A DNA stretch of 64,000 bases from Rhizaria sp. SCN 62-66 (taxonomy: Eukaryota; Rhizaria, unplaced): positions 1 through 64,000 of the forward strand of contig MEDY01000013.1 in assembly GCA_001724265.1 (NCBI GenBank), in the 5' to 3' direction. The notes beneath the pieces were generated by a model. It was not told the origin of the DNA. It made no database searches and was given only the letters and a program-made list of their open reading frames with translations. The position numbers and the translations under genes were made by a program. Positions 11,424 through 23,900 of the stretch are shown piece by piece (the stretch's first letter is position 1; each line of letters starts with the position of its first letter).

Positions 11424-12032
11424 TCTATAAAATTAAATTGGAATTGATGTTTAGTGAGTCTTATGAATTTCAAAATAGATACTTGCTTGGTACAAATAAA
11501 CAGGCTGGAGTTGAAGGCGACTGACAACGACACTGCAACGGACCTCTCTCGGTAGGCGGCCTGAATGTAGTTGTCCAAGTTAGCATTGATACTACCATTT
11601 AGGTGAAACGACATTTTGCAGTCGATGCAAGCTGTGTCAGATTTAGTTCAGCAAATTGAATGCAGGTCGATTGACGATCAAAATCGGGAGTTCCTTTGGA
11701 AACAAAGCGGCCCTCCTCTTGCCTCGCCGACGACGTTTCACCCAACGAATGATTACTTTCAAGTTTATTTATAATCGTTGTCGGGCTATGCTGTCATCTG
11801 AAATTGATACACCGTAACCAAACATTAATGATTTACATGTATCTAAACTTTCCTTATTCATGGCATTCTTTTGTTGCTTAGTACAGACCTTTCCCGCAGC
11901 CTTACTCCCCTCCACGGTCTTTTTGTATTGCAATTGCTGAGGAACGCACACTCTAAAAGGAAGCTAGGGCATCACGAAGAGCCAGCACCCAGGGTATTCT
12001 ACCCGTGGAGAAAGTGTTTCTTAACTAAAGCC
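11424..12032. other. Divergent intergenic region
   Basis: Shared upstream region of the large disordered-protein gene (leftward) and the ABCA gene (rightward). The ABCA frame stays open upstream of the chosen ATG to about 11871 without another in-frame ATG. No promoter element could be defined. Confidence 0.5.
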
Positions 12033-15000
12033 ATGCTTTCGCCATTCCGGACTCTTTTGAATAAGAATGTGACTCAGAAGTTGCACTCTTACCGGACGAG
12101 CTTCATTGAGATACTCTTGCCTTTAATCTTAATATTCTTTATTGGGCTCTTAAAGACCACGATTTATGACTCATTCCAATTTGATTATGTTGCTTCAAAG
12201 CCGATTGTTGGTCATTTGGATGCAAACTACGCTATGTACAACACATTGTCTCAGACTGACAGGTATGACTTCCTGTTCTGCTTTGTCGGTTCTGATGATG
12301 GTTGGGAGGCTTTTCAGTCATTTTTAACTTCACCCACGAAACCGTTGCCCCCGAATCCTGTTCAAGCCTCTCATGTACATCGGTTTAACTCCCGTGAAGA
12401 CATGCTTGCGTACAACTCAGGCCGGTATAGTATGAAGCCGTTTCTCGTTGGCGTGGTGGAGACGATTACAACGACGCCCAACAAAAAGAAGCTGGTTGCA
12501 TCTTTCGGCGAAGCCACAGAGAGCGCACCAAACACCGCTTCTGCTGTTGGAGATGATGGCGTGTTAATGACGTACAACTATGACTTGTATCAGGATAGTT
12601 CAGTGTCATACCGCTATCACCGCGACGATTTGTACGATATGTCGCAGCGGACCTGGCACACGGATTCGTACATCGTTACGGGGCCGTATGCGGTCATGCA
12701 GGGTATTCAGGCGCATTTACTGCGCAAACACGGCGCTGTGACACTCGAAGCTGTCAACGCCACCCGCAGTGACGGGTCGAGTGATTATGCCAACCGTCGT
12801 GGGAATAGCTCCGCGAGTGCGACTGGTGCTAGTAATCAGCTCAGCATTCTCTCTGTGTCGAAGACGTTTTCATATCACCTTGCCTCTGGAGCGCTTCCCA
12901 AAGGCACTGGCACCAGCTATCTCCGCAACGCCGACACTGTAGTCGCCATTTCGATCTCTATTGCGCTGCTTATCCCGTTTCTTGTTCTGGTCTCATTATT
13001 GGTTGCTGAAAAAGAGACGAAAATGGTTGAAATGCTTCGAATTTCAGGCATCACGTTGCCTCAAATTGCTTTCTCCTGGGCGTGCTATTATGCAGTCGCA
13101 GTGGTCTTCCTTGCTCTTTCAGCGTCGTTTATCTTGAGCTTTATGTTGATTCAAGACACATCAATGATTCTAATTTTTATCACTCTTGTTCTTTGTCTCT
13201 TTAACATGCTCGCAATCTGCATTCTTTTTTCGTCGCTGTTCACATCAACGCGTTCCGCTCAGCTCGTGCTGGCACTCACCCTCGCGCTTTCAATCGCGCT
13301 TATTTCCGCGATCGAATCTGCAAGGACGCGCAATAGCGACACGGACATCACTGACTCGGTCACCGGTTTGCTCGCGTTGTCGTTTGCGCCGACTGGAATG
13401 AAGTTTGCGATTTCATGGCTGATTTACATGAATCGCGTTACCGTGTCGTCGGTCACTCCGTCGGATGCTGACGTGTATATGGACGGGTATTCTTTGACCG
13501 TAAGTTATACGGCGCTGTTGGTGGGAACAGCCGTTTTTTCAATTGTTGGGTTTTATATCAATGCTGTCGAAGCGGCGATGAATGATGGTCACAGCTTATA
13601 CTCCGCAATGCTATTTCCACTGACATCAGTTTTCTCCTGTTTCAGCTGCAAAAACAAGAAGTCGAAGTGTCACAAGAGTGTTGGATTGAAGCAACGTTTC
13701 TCACGCAAATCAACTGTTACTCACGTTACGAGTGACGCTTACAATCACAAGTTGAATGCGTCTGGTGACGATGGGTCTTTTGACGATGATGATGACTGTG
13801 GCGACGACGAGCGCGACCTGTATGCGCAGCCTGCACAGTATCATCGGTGTGCGATTATTGAACACAATCCGTCCAATCTGAACAATGGTAACAGCGAAAA
13901 TAGTAGCCTTACCTCGGAAAGCAGTTGTGTTCGCATAGAGGAGGACAACGAGATCTTGCGTATCCGCAACTTACGCAAAGTATACATGCCTTCAAATGTC
14001 ACCGCAGTGAAGAGACTTAACCTAGATATCCACCGAGGTGAGCTCTTTGCATTGCTTGGGCATAACGGTGCCGGTAAAAGCACGATTCTAAACTCATTGA
14101 CTGGGTTTTGTAAGCCGACACTGGGTAGCGCGAGGATTGACGGCGTCGATGTCCGTATTTGTCGCGATACTGTTACGGACGCATCAAACAACAATATTTG
14201 TTGTGCAACTGTACGAAATTTCTTCAGTAGTGCTGCAGTGGGCCGCTCCCGTTCAAACGCCCCAGCACTTGGCATGTGCCCCCAAGTGGACATCCTGTAC
14301 CCCGACATGACTCCACGCGACCACTTCACTCTTTTCGCAAGGCTACGTGGTGTGCCCGTCAAGCGCGTCCACAAAGAAGTCGATCGCTGGCTTGCTGCTC
14401 TCAACCTACTCGAACTTGCTGACACTCGTGCTGCCGCTGCTGCTGCTGCTTTAGCTGCATCCGCCGCTGCTGCAGCAAACACGACATCACCCATAGCGCA
14501 CACGAAGGCCACTGAAAGCCCACGTTTAAGTTACACACAGGGCAACAAGGGCACTCGCGGTCGTGTTCTCGCAGATGCCCCCGTCAGCACGCTGTCGGGC
14601 GGGCAGCGGCGGTGCGTGTCGCTGGGCATCGCGTTGATCGGCGACCCGAAGCTGGTGATCCTGGACGAGCCGACGGCGGGACTGGACGTCGCGGCGCAGG
14701 CCTCGGTGCGCGCGCTGCTGCAGGAGCAGCGCAGGCACCGCGCGATCCTGCTCACGACGCACTCGATGGAGGAGGCAGAGATATGCGACCGCATCGGCAT
14801 CCTTGCCAACGGCTCGCTGCAGACCGTAGGCTCGAGTCTGTTCCTCAAGCGCACGTTCGGCGCAGGGTACACGCTGACGGTCATGAGGACACCTGAAGAA
14901 ACTCTGACTGAGACAGCCGCGCGTGGCAAGAATGCTGTTGCTGCCGCGGCTGCTGCGCTTGCTGTGCTGGAGCCGACTGCTGCTGAACTGGCTGTGCAGG

Positions 15001-18000
15001 AGGTGACTCGAGTGCGACTGACATTGTCAGGGCGCCGTATTGAACGCGCGCTAACGTCTGCGATGCCTAATCTTGTCACGCTATCTGATTTCGGTGGCGA
15101 GATGACATTTGCGATTCCAACCGAGGCTGCTCCGCATCTGTCTGAGTTTCTAGAACTTATTGAACGCGACAGGGTTGCTTTGTGCATTGAGTCGTTTGCT
15201 GTTTCCGCAACACCGCTTTCAGATGTTTTTTTCACAGTCGCGAACGCTTCTGTGGTTGATGATGACGCTCCCAATGATGTGGTTTTGATTCCGACGGTTC
15301 AAATTAAGACATGCGATTTCGCTACAGATAAGATCACCACGAAGATTAAGGTTAACAACAGCACCATTACAACAGGAAACGTATGTAACCTCGGAGGAAC
15401 GAACACCCATAGGAATATTAATTTTGATCCTACCTAGCCCTTAAACGAACGCGTTAAAGCAATGCTACGCGCATCTGGAAGCGACAACGCTGACGATGGT
15501 GCCGACATCAACGGATTTTATCCAAGTAACGAGGACCTGTGGCAAGATGATTTTGCTGGACGCCGTCTTTACGGCAAGTCGTTATTCTGCTCGATCTTCC
15601 GCGCGCTTTACTACAAACGCGCTCTGATCGCAAGGCGCGATTTTGGCTCAACCTGTTCACAGACAATCGTTCCAATCATTGCTGTCATAGCGTTTTTAGC
15701 TGCAATTTTGTTCGCTGCTATGCCAATCTCAAGCTCACGTGCTCGTGTTGAGTTTTCACTTCAAAATACCTATGGCAGCAAAGATGTACTACCAAAGCTC
15801 CCGCGCTTCTCAATGCCCATGTTCCATGGCACGACTGAAGACGACATTACTAAACTCCGAGAAGATTTCCTGCTGCTGAGTGACGTAAATGCTCATGCTA
15901 TACGTCCGTCTGCCGGTTTGATTGATCCTTCACTTTGTAACTCAACGGATGCATATAATGATGCCTTTAACACTATGTTCGCGACCTACACCGAGTTTCA
16001 GTTTTCGTATGCCGTCGGTCAGTTCTGTCACGCCAGCAATCTTTATCCAAACGTGTCGGTTCCCCAGTTTGGCTTAAACACTTCTCGTACGACAAAGACT
16101 GTCAATTCTATTGCCACAACAAATAGCAAAGCCGGGGTAAGTGTTGTTCACTCTATGTTGTTTGTCAACTCGTCAGTTGCGCTTGCACTCCAGATTGCGA
16201 CGACTGGTCTTGCCAATGCTATGCTTGTTGGTGCTCACCGCCGCCAGTCTGATGCTCTGTCCCCCGGCGAAGCGAAACCTCCACTGGCTCAACTTACTGT
16301 CAGTCACAATATTGTCGGCATCAGCTCTAGTTGGTTCTCGCTTGTTGACTTATTTAATGCATATGTGTATATTGTCAATCTTGTCACTGTAGCAATGATT
16401 GTCCTCGCATCGACTTTTGGCCACGTCATTGTTTTAGAGCGACTGAACTCCTCCAAACAACTGCAGTTGGTATCAGGCGCATCGGCATGGTCGTACTGGA
16501 TTGCGCATGCAGCGTGGGATCTCACAGTCTCACTTTTTGTTTCTGTTCCATGTATTATTGTTTTTTGTTTGATGCTTACGGGCACTGTCAAGACGGTGTT
16601 GCTTGTGATTGTCTCTTTTCTTCTCACAACCATGTCTTCGATTGTGCTAGCTTATTGTGTGGCATTATTTGCTCAGACTCCAAGCAAATGCCAGATATAT
16701 CTGTATGGTATTCACGCCATTTCAACCATTATGTCCGCTGCAATTCTTGTCGTCTTGCTTTTCTCCTCCAATGGATCTGACTTGTTCTCAACGATCGTGA
16801 CGTATGTGTGCTACGTTTTGTACATCTTGCTCTTGTGCACTTCTCCTATGGCATCATTTATTGCATTCATTTATATTTGCATTGGAAACTTGTCATTTGT
16901 ATTGTCATCTACTGCAATGTACGTGTTATTATTTGGTAGCTTCGTTTGTCTGCTGTTTTACTCTGGTCTTCTAATTATTTTCGAGAAACGGACTCGTCAG
17001 GTACGTGCTACTCTAATTTACATTGAAGTACATGTATTATGATATTGTCTGACTTGTAGACTTGTTTTGTGAGGGCGCTATAATAATATTGTTCACTTAA
17101 CTCTATATCATATTTCCGATCACTCAATTCTTTGTTCATGAACTTCACTGCACACTCAGGGATCTGCGGACTTTATCTCTTGCTCCCGACCCCCCGCCGA
17201 GCTCATTAACCCGACGCGCTCCGAACACCAACCGGTGAACGAAGACCCAGATGTCGCTGCAGAGCGCGAGGTAGTGCTCAACGGCGAGCGTGAGAACGCG
17301 ATGTACTACCCCGTGGTGTGCTACGGGCTGCGCAAAGTGTTTCCGCCGCGCCGCTTCCCGCCCGCGCCCGCGCACGTGGCCGTCAGCGACCTGCACTTGG
17401 CTGTCGCCAAGGGCGAGTGCTTTGGCTTGCTGGGATCTAACGGCGCCGGCAAGACGAGCGTGCTGCAGATGCTCACGGGAGGAATGCTGCCTACCTCAGG
17501 CGCTGCCACTGTCAGCGGCTTTGATATCCAAACTGATTCTGCGGACGTCGCTACTGTCGTCGGTTACTGCCCGCAGTTTGACGCCTTTGTGCCACAGCTC
17601 ACAGGCCGCGAGAATTTGGAGTTTTTCGCTCGCCTACGGGGCTTGTCTGGTGAACAGACTAATCTGTACGTGGCTGAGCTGCTGCTTCACCTCACGCTCG
17701 AAGGCTGCGCGGACCGCCCCGCCCAGACATACTCCGGCGGCAACAAACGCAAGCTCTCGGTGGGCATCGCGCTTATTGGTAACCCGCCGATCGTGATCCT
17801 GGACGAACCTTCGACCGGCGTGGACCCGCAGGCGCGGCGCTCGATGTGGCGCCTCATCTCGTCCACGATGGCGCACCGCTCTGTGATCCTAACCACGCAC
17901 TCGATGGAAGAAGCAGAGGCACTGTGTGATCGCGTGTCTATCATGCATGCAGGCACGCTGCAGTGTGTCGGACGCACTGCGTACTTGAAGAACAAGTTTG

Positions 18001-18614
18001 GTGGCGGGTTTCTTATCACGATGTCGAGTGCGAGCACTGACGTGCTTGATAAGGCTACGTTGTTGCTTCAAGAGCATTTCCCCAAGGCTGTCGTGAAAGG
18101 TAAGCGCGGAGTTACAATCAAGGTGTTCCTCCATAGCATCTTAGCTGATACTGTTGCGACACAAGCATTGCACACTGTTATAACTTCACCACAGGCGCAT
18201 GTTACCTCCCATGTGAACGACAGTCACTGTCATGACCGAGATGCCGCTGATGTGTCGGCTGCGTCTGTGTTTGGAGTACTTGAACAAGTCAAGAGTCTGA
18301 CCGGGATCGAGACATATTCGGTTGCTACTTCTACGCTAGAAGATGTATTTCTGCGTATTGTCGCTCCGCAGTACGCGTTGTCTAGCCCTGAAAGCAACGT
18401 GAACAATGTTCACAGTAACACAGATAGTGTCAGTGACAATGATAGCTCTGGTGTCTCAGTCAGCCGGGAAGCAGCATTTAATTCTCGATCAACTACACTG
18501 ACGTCTGCCGCACCAACGCAAGCTATGAACTCTGCGCATTGTTCGCGTCGTAGCGCCCCTGTGAGTGGCATCAGCAAGACAAATGCTCTCGAAGAACCAC
18601 TGCTGCCACAGTAA
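12033..18614 (+). CDS. Full-length ABCA-type ABC transporter, UAG in central linker
   Basis: Exons 12033-17000 and 17160-18614 (intron 159 bp, GTACGT...CAG, phase 0) encode about 2140 residues. The order is TMD1-NBD1-TMD2-NBD2 as in ABCA lipid exporters. TMD1 has a first helix near residue 30, a large extracellular loop and a helix bundle. NBD1 has Walker A GHNGAGKST (676-684), signature LSGGQ (854) and Walker B ILDEPTAGLD. A 40-residue Ala-rich insertion precedes the NBD1 signature. TMD2 follows, then NBD2 with Walker A GSNGAGKTS (about 1748), signature YSGGNKRK and ILDEPSTGVD. A TAG at 15435-15437 (residue 1135) lies in the NBD1-TMD2 linker. Under the standard code it would leave a half transporter and a headless second half in the same frame, so sense reading is far more likely. 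The gene ends at TAA. I begin at ATG 12033, just before the first membrane helix. Lipid export is inferred from the family; the substrate is unknown. Confidence 0.93.
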
Positions 18615-19672
18615 GCATTCCAATTTTTCTCGCGCGTGTTAGTCCACCATGCACACATTTTGTTGAACGTGTTATCTAGCTATACATAAATATGCACCAC
18701 AAATACCATAAATCAACCTATTTTCTATTCGAGCTGATATACATTGCGCTGTCGCTGTAATGTCGAGGTTTATATCTTGCACTTAAGCTGCTCACGGTCA
18801 CTTGACCGGCGCTTTGTGGCCACAAAGGGAGAACCGAGCGACGTAGCAGCAAATAAATTTCTCTCTAGCGCATAGCTTCCTCGATATCATGGCCATTTAC
18901 ACGCACGACATACTTAACACGTCATTTCATATTTGGATTATTTATTGAGACTCCCTCAGACTTCTGGAACAACCGGTTTCTGAGCTTGATTTCCGGTCCT
19001 CACTTTGACTCGTCTTTCTTGCCTCCGTCTTTCCTTGCGCCTTCATAGCCTTCTCCACAAGCCTCCTCGATCAGAGCAGTCTTGCCCCACACATCGCCAA
19101 CCCACTTAACTGTTCCGTTTTGCGGTTCGAGTCATCCGGTGTTTCGCTACGCGTCCGCGTTTGTGTGTCGTGAGTGTTCTATCGTTGCTGTCCCTGTGAG
19201 TCGTCGCTCGTGCCGAAGTTTCTTGTGTTGATTGTTGTGTTGTGGCGTGTGTGTGTCGTATCATACTCATCCCTCTTCCAGCGATCTCTCATTTCTCTTT
19301 GTCCCTAGCTCTACATCACAACTTAAGCAACCTTTGACGCTCCTACGCGTTTGGATCGGAACAAAGCCAGCCTCACTCCACCCGCACCTTTCGTCCCCCT
19401 AAGACACACTGTACCCTTCAGCCCCCGCCGCTCGCGCCAGTCCCACTGCCGCCTCAGCCACTCCCCGTCCCCACAACTCTAGCGTTATCGACTTTTACGA
19501 TAACGGTGACGAAAGCAGCAACCTGGACCTCGACGCCCACGACTCAGGCTCGTCACACATCCACCGACCTCTCGCTACCAAGACCACCATAAACCCCGCC
19601 ACCGCCGCGTCCACCGCTGCTGACCCCGACACCGACCCGCTCTCCGCGCTGGCCTTTGATAGTATCCGCATC
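18615..19672. other. Spacer; last 270 bp open in frame with the SNARE gene
   Basis: Left part is AT-rich, with no gene seen. From about 19403 the frame continuing into the SNARE gene is open for 90 codons, GC-biased at third positions and acidic when translated, but has no ATG. It could be coding via an unseen upstream exon, or simply 5' UTR. An inverted repeat GTTATCG/CGATAAC with a 7-nt loop sits at about 19484-19504. Confidence 0.5.
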
Positions 19673-20578
19673 ATGGACCCCGCTGACTGGCAAAACGTGG
19701 CCAACGACGTCGCCTCCACCATCCGCAAGCTCGAGCAGCGCGTCGCCGGACTCGCCACGGGCGCCGCGGGCGCCAACATCGACAAAGAGCGCCGTCAGAT
19801 CAAGCAGAAGATCCCCGGTGTCCGCCAGGATCTGGACAACCTCGACATCGCCGTCGATGAGTACCGCCGTGCCCCAGCGCGCAAGACGGGCTTGACTGAG
19901 CGCGACGTGCAGACGCGCGCGCAGGCCGTGTCGAACATGCGCCAGCAGCTCCGCAAGGTCGAGACCGCCATCACGGGCTCGGCCGGGGCCGCCGCCGACG
20001 CCGCGGGCACGCGCGCTGCGCTGTTCCAGGTATGTACTACAAGGGTTACTTTACAACCTAGTTGTCGCTCCAAGAGCACTCGACACTCTTAAAATTATTT
20101 GGCCGCAAAGTCGATGTCACTATAATATGCAATATTTTAATCCATATTTTATCTGTATTTTGCAACGCTTTCATAGGACTACGCGCCCCCGACAATGAAC
20201 AAGCCGATGGAGGACACGGCCGAGACCGAATTCCTGTCCAACCAAGCGCTGCTGCAGGAGACAAAGCGTCAGACCGAGGAAGAGGACGAGGCGCTCGGGC
20301 AGATCGAGCAGGGCCTGGGCACACTCAAGGGCATCGGTCTGCAGCAGCGCAAGCAGCTGATCAAGCAGGACGGGCTTCTGTCCGAGATGCGCGACGTTAT
20401 GGACAGCACCGATGTGCGGCTTCAGGGCAACATCAAGCGCGTGGACAAGATTGACGAGGGCGCCAAGGGCGGCTGCTGCGCGATTCTCATCATTGTGTTC
20501 TTTATCGGACTCATCGTGTCGCTGCTCGCCAGCGACTGGATCTGCGTCCTCCTTCCCAACACCACCAAGCGCTGCTAA
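19673..20578 (+). CDS. Qc-SNARE, syntaxin-8/SYP5-like
   Basis: Exons 19673-20029 and 20177-20578 (intron 147 bp, GTATGT...TAG, phase 0) encode about 252 residues. The N-terminal part is helical. Its segment LTERDVQTRAQAVSNMRQQL resembles the ISEKEMNRRKDMVGNLR-type region of plant SYP5 and the matching part of syntaxin 8. Exon 2 holds the SNARE helix (about 165-225: QLIKQDGLLSEMRDVMDSTD, with Gln near the zero layer) and then a C-terminal membrane anchor rich in Ile/Val/Phe (CCAILIIVFFIGLIVSLLA). Such proteins pair with Qa, Qb and R SNAREs in late-endosomal or lysosomal fusion. The chosen ATG matches the usual family length, but the open frame upstream means a longer N-terminus is possible. 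Ends at TAA. Confidence 0.85.
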
Positions 20579-20993
20579 ATGCAACGGTAACAATGCTAGA
20601 TGCTAGATTCTAGATGCGTTTTTACAACGCTATGAGCTGCGTATTGGTATGTCTTTGTTTCAGTTTATGTTGATTGAGGTTTAGGTCGTTTATGGTGTGT
20701 TTGAGAAGGGCGTGCTTGGCGGGGCCGGGTGGGAGCGTGCTCTGGAGCTTGACGTGGCGCAACAATGACCTCTAAGTATGTCTAATTTGTTCTCTGTAAC
20801 AGTGTCTTTTTGTAACAATGTTCAATAAAGTATGGGATAATAACGTATGTATCATTGCTTTTATTAATTGATACTTTAATATCTCTATATAGACATAGAC
20901 TGTGAGCTTATAGGTCATCATGGCTGTGTTTTGTAACATGATTCACGTTCACGCAGTTGAAGGCACCGTCATCAAACGGAACTTATGCGTGAC
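20579..20993. other. Convergent 3' spacer
   Basis: Shared 3' region of the SNARE gene and the three-exon gene on the opposite strand. It contains the candidate poly(A) signal listed separately and a TTTATTAA stretch that would give AATAAA on the minus strand. Confidence 0.5.
20824..20829 (+). terminator. Candidate poly(A) signal of SNARE gene
   Basis: AATAAA about 245 nt after the SNARE stop codon, in AT-rich sequence. Its use is inferred only from the motif and position. Confidence 0.35.
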
Positions 20994-23900
20994 TTAAAGC
21001 ATGCGTGGGTTCATCGGTTTGGCCCTATTGCGCAGCGGCATTCCGTCCTCGCCCACTTCATCGTCGCCATTCCCCTCACGAGCGTCTTCGACAGGCCGCG
21101 CGACAGTCGTGAACACAGCGGTTTCCTCGTCGTCATCAGCGGCGTCCGCGCTGTTCTTACTCGCACTCATATCGCCAGTGTTCGTGGTGCCGGCGGGGTC
21201 GTTACTAGAAGCGCTAGACATCGCAGCCATGACCCAGATATCGGAGCGGATCTTGGGGAGACTCATCGTCGAAAGCGCGAGAAAGTGCCATTGCTCGCTG
21301 AAAAACGATAGAAACGCAGGCGCAACCACAAACCCATTCTGACTCGCAGCAGAGACAACGTTAAGTTGTTGTGAGCTAGCGATACGCAGCGGCGCCGCCG
21401 CGAGAGTGAGGCCAGGAATCGGCGCCAGTCCGTTGGCCATTGCCGGTAGGATTGGCACTGCACCAGCGCCGACAACTGCCGTGTTGACACTGCGCGCATT
21501 GGTGTTGCTCGCGGCAGGAGAGGGCGCTGCTGAGGCAGCGGCGGCGGCGGCAACTGCGGCGGCGGCTGAGAAGGCAACGCCAGTAGCAGCAACAGTGCCG
21601 CGCGGGGGCGGCTTATGGGCGTTGCTGCCAACGGGGGGCACGGCGCCGCAGCTAAGTAGCTCGCTGACTAAGTACCGCAGAGACCGCGGCAGCGCGTGGA
21701 ACATGTAAGGGTTAAGGTGGCCCATAGACTTGGAGTTCGCGCACTTAGACGGAGACTTAGTGAGGCGCGTAAGTGCGGCCACGTAGGCGCCCTTAAGCCC
21801 AGTCGCCCACGTCTCGGTGCGCCGCGCATCAGCAGCAACAGCTGACCCGCCCAGAGCAGAATCGCAGTCAGTGACTGTGAGCTGCTCGGCGGGAGTGACC
21901 GTGGGCGCAGTAAGCTCGCCGCGAATGGTCCACAGACCAGCGGCAACGCGGCGCCACAGCATCAACAGCGGAGTCCGTGCAGCAGAGGAGATCAGCACGC
22001 TTTCGGCAGTCGCACCAGCGGTGGTCACGGTGACCAAGCCGCCCGCAGGCTTCGCAGCTGCACTCACAGCGCTAGCGTCAGGATCCATGAACGCACCGGT
22101 GGTAGATTCGGCTGACTCAGGCTTCGCATCGCCCTCTGCCGCCTCAGTCTCAGGTCCAGCCTCGCTCTTTGCAGTCGCAGTTGCATCGCCAGTCTTGCTA
22201 GATCCAGCGGTTGCATTAGGACGGGCAGTGGGCGGATGGCGCGAGCGGATCAGCTGCGACAACGGGTCGACACACGACCGGTGATGCGCCAACAGCGCAA
22301 GCACGAGCGGCCGCGCGCGCGCCGCGCTGGCCAACACCATCGCGACGGTATTCGTATCGCTGCTGCAGATGTCGATCGTGTTGGGGACGGCACGGATGAC
22401 GGCCGAGTTCTTGAGGATCGCCGCCGAGCCCCACACACAGTCGCCGAACACCTCAGGGCAGCGGGTTAACGCGTGTGCAGCTGCGTGCTCACAGTCACCT
22501 GCAACATGATCACAGTCGCTCACAGAGGAGCAGGACGAGTTTTGACCACGAGTGTGACCAGTCTTGCTGCTGGCACTCTCGTTTAAGAGAAGTTCACCCT
22601 TGGCAACGAGATCGAGGAGCGTGTTCATCGTGACCGCGTTCGTCTCGGCAGTGACCGTGGTCGCTGGCATCACGGTCGCGACTGCAAAGCCGATCGCGCG
22701 CATCATTGTGATGCACGTGGCCGTGAGCAGATCGCCGACAAGCTGGGCAGTAGCGGGAGGCAGCTCAGTCGCAGCAGACGCGGCCTGACTTTGATCACGG
22801 CCGCCGAGATACGCAGTGTACAGCGACTGCGCGAGTGCAATGCGCGTGCTGTCAAAGCTCGAGACAGTGGCCAGCTCAGCGTCCGTCGCAGTGGCCACAT
22901 CGGCTGGTGTCTGCGTGAACTGTGAGATCTGAGCACAGCCGTCAGCAATGCTGCTGACGGCGCTAGACGCCGTGAGACTCGTGGCCGATGCAAGGACAAC
23001 GGGGTTGTAGGTCCATTCAGAGCCTTGAGGCATGGGACCGAAGAAGGGCACCGGGAGCGACATTTCAGCGAGCTTGGCGGCCTGCGCCACTGCCGCGGTC
23101 TCCGCAAGAGGCAGGAGAACCGGGATGGCGACACTGTCATCGCGGTAGTGTTCCGTGGCCGCGGCAGTCGCAGCGTCGGGCTTCTTATTGGCGAGGCTGT
23201 CAGCGAGTGCGGATGCAGTCGCAGTGTACTGGTCGCGAGCCGCGGCGACAACCTCAGCGGTGGTCGCGAACGTGAGCGCGCTCGCAGTGGCCTCCACCAG
23301 GCCGGCGTTGCGCATCACATCCGTCGCACTCTCATTAGTACACGTAGTCGTGATGTGGTGAGGGACACAAGACTTATACGCCGCTTGCAAGAAGGTAAGC
23401 CGCGTCTCAATACTCGCACTTGCAGGGACCTCGGTGCACGAGTTAGTCTTGGATTCTGCGTCAACACAAGATCCAGTCGCGCTAGCCATAGGGGGAACAT
23501 GAACAGTCTGAGCTGCAGTGGTCTTGAAGATGTCCAGGATAACAGTGCTGAGAATGCCCGAGACACGTTCCCAGACTTGCGGGTGACTGGACAGAACACA
23601 CAGAGAATCAGTCAAAACATCAAAGTGAGAAAAACATGGCTTTAGGTTCGCAAATGCAAATGGGTTTGACTTCATCGGACAATACATACATAACAATGAC
23701 AGTATTTACGAATAAATGCAATCAAGCAAGTTGATATGGCTGCTACAAACGTACCGAACGTTGACGCCCGAGAGCAGGGAGCCCACGGTCAGCAGCGAGC
23801 CCAGCGGGTCACGCGAGTCGTGTGCAGTGCTTACATCGCCAAACGCGTCCAAGCAGCCTTCTTCAGTCGCATCCGCGCAATCGTCCTGCCCATCACTCTC

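Noticed and set aside
15435-15461. Two half-size ABC transporters, or a pseudogene, at the ABCA locus
   Set aside because: Domain order, frame and linker continuity fit one full ABCA protein. There is no frameshift or other lesion, only a TAG as in other genes.
19120-19135. GGTTCGAGTC as a tRNA B box
   Set aside because: No A box, acceptor stem or cloverleaf could be drawn around it. No other tRNA-like sequence, including a CUA-anticodon tRNA, was seen in the window.
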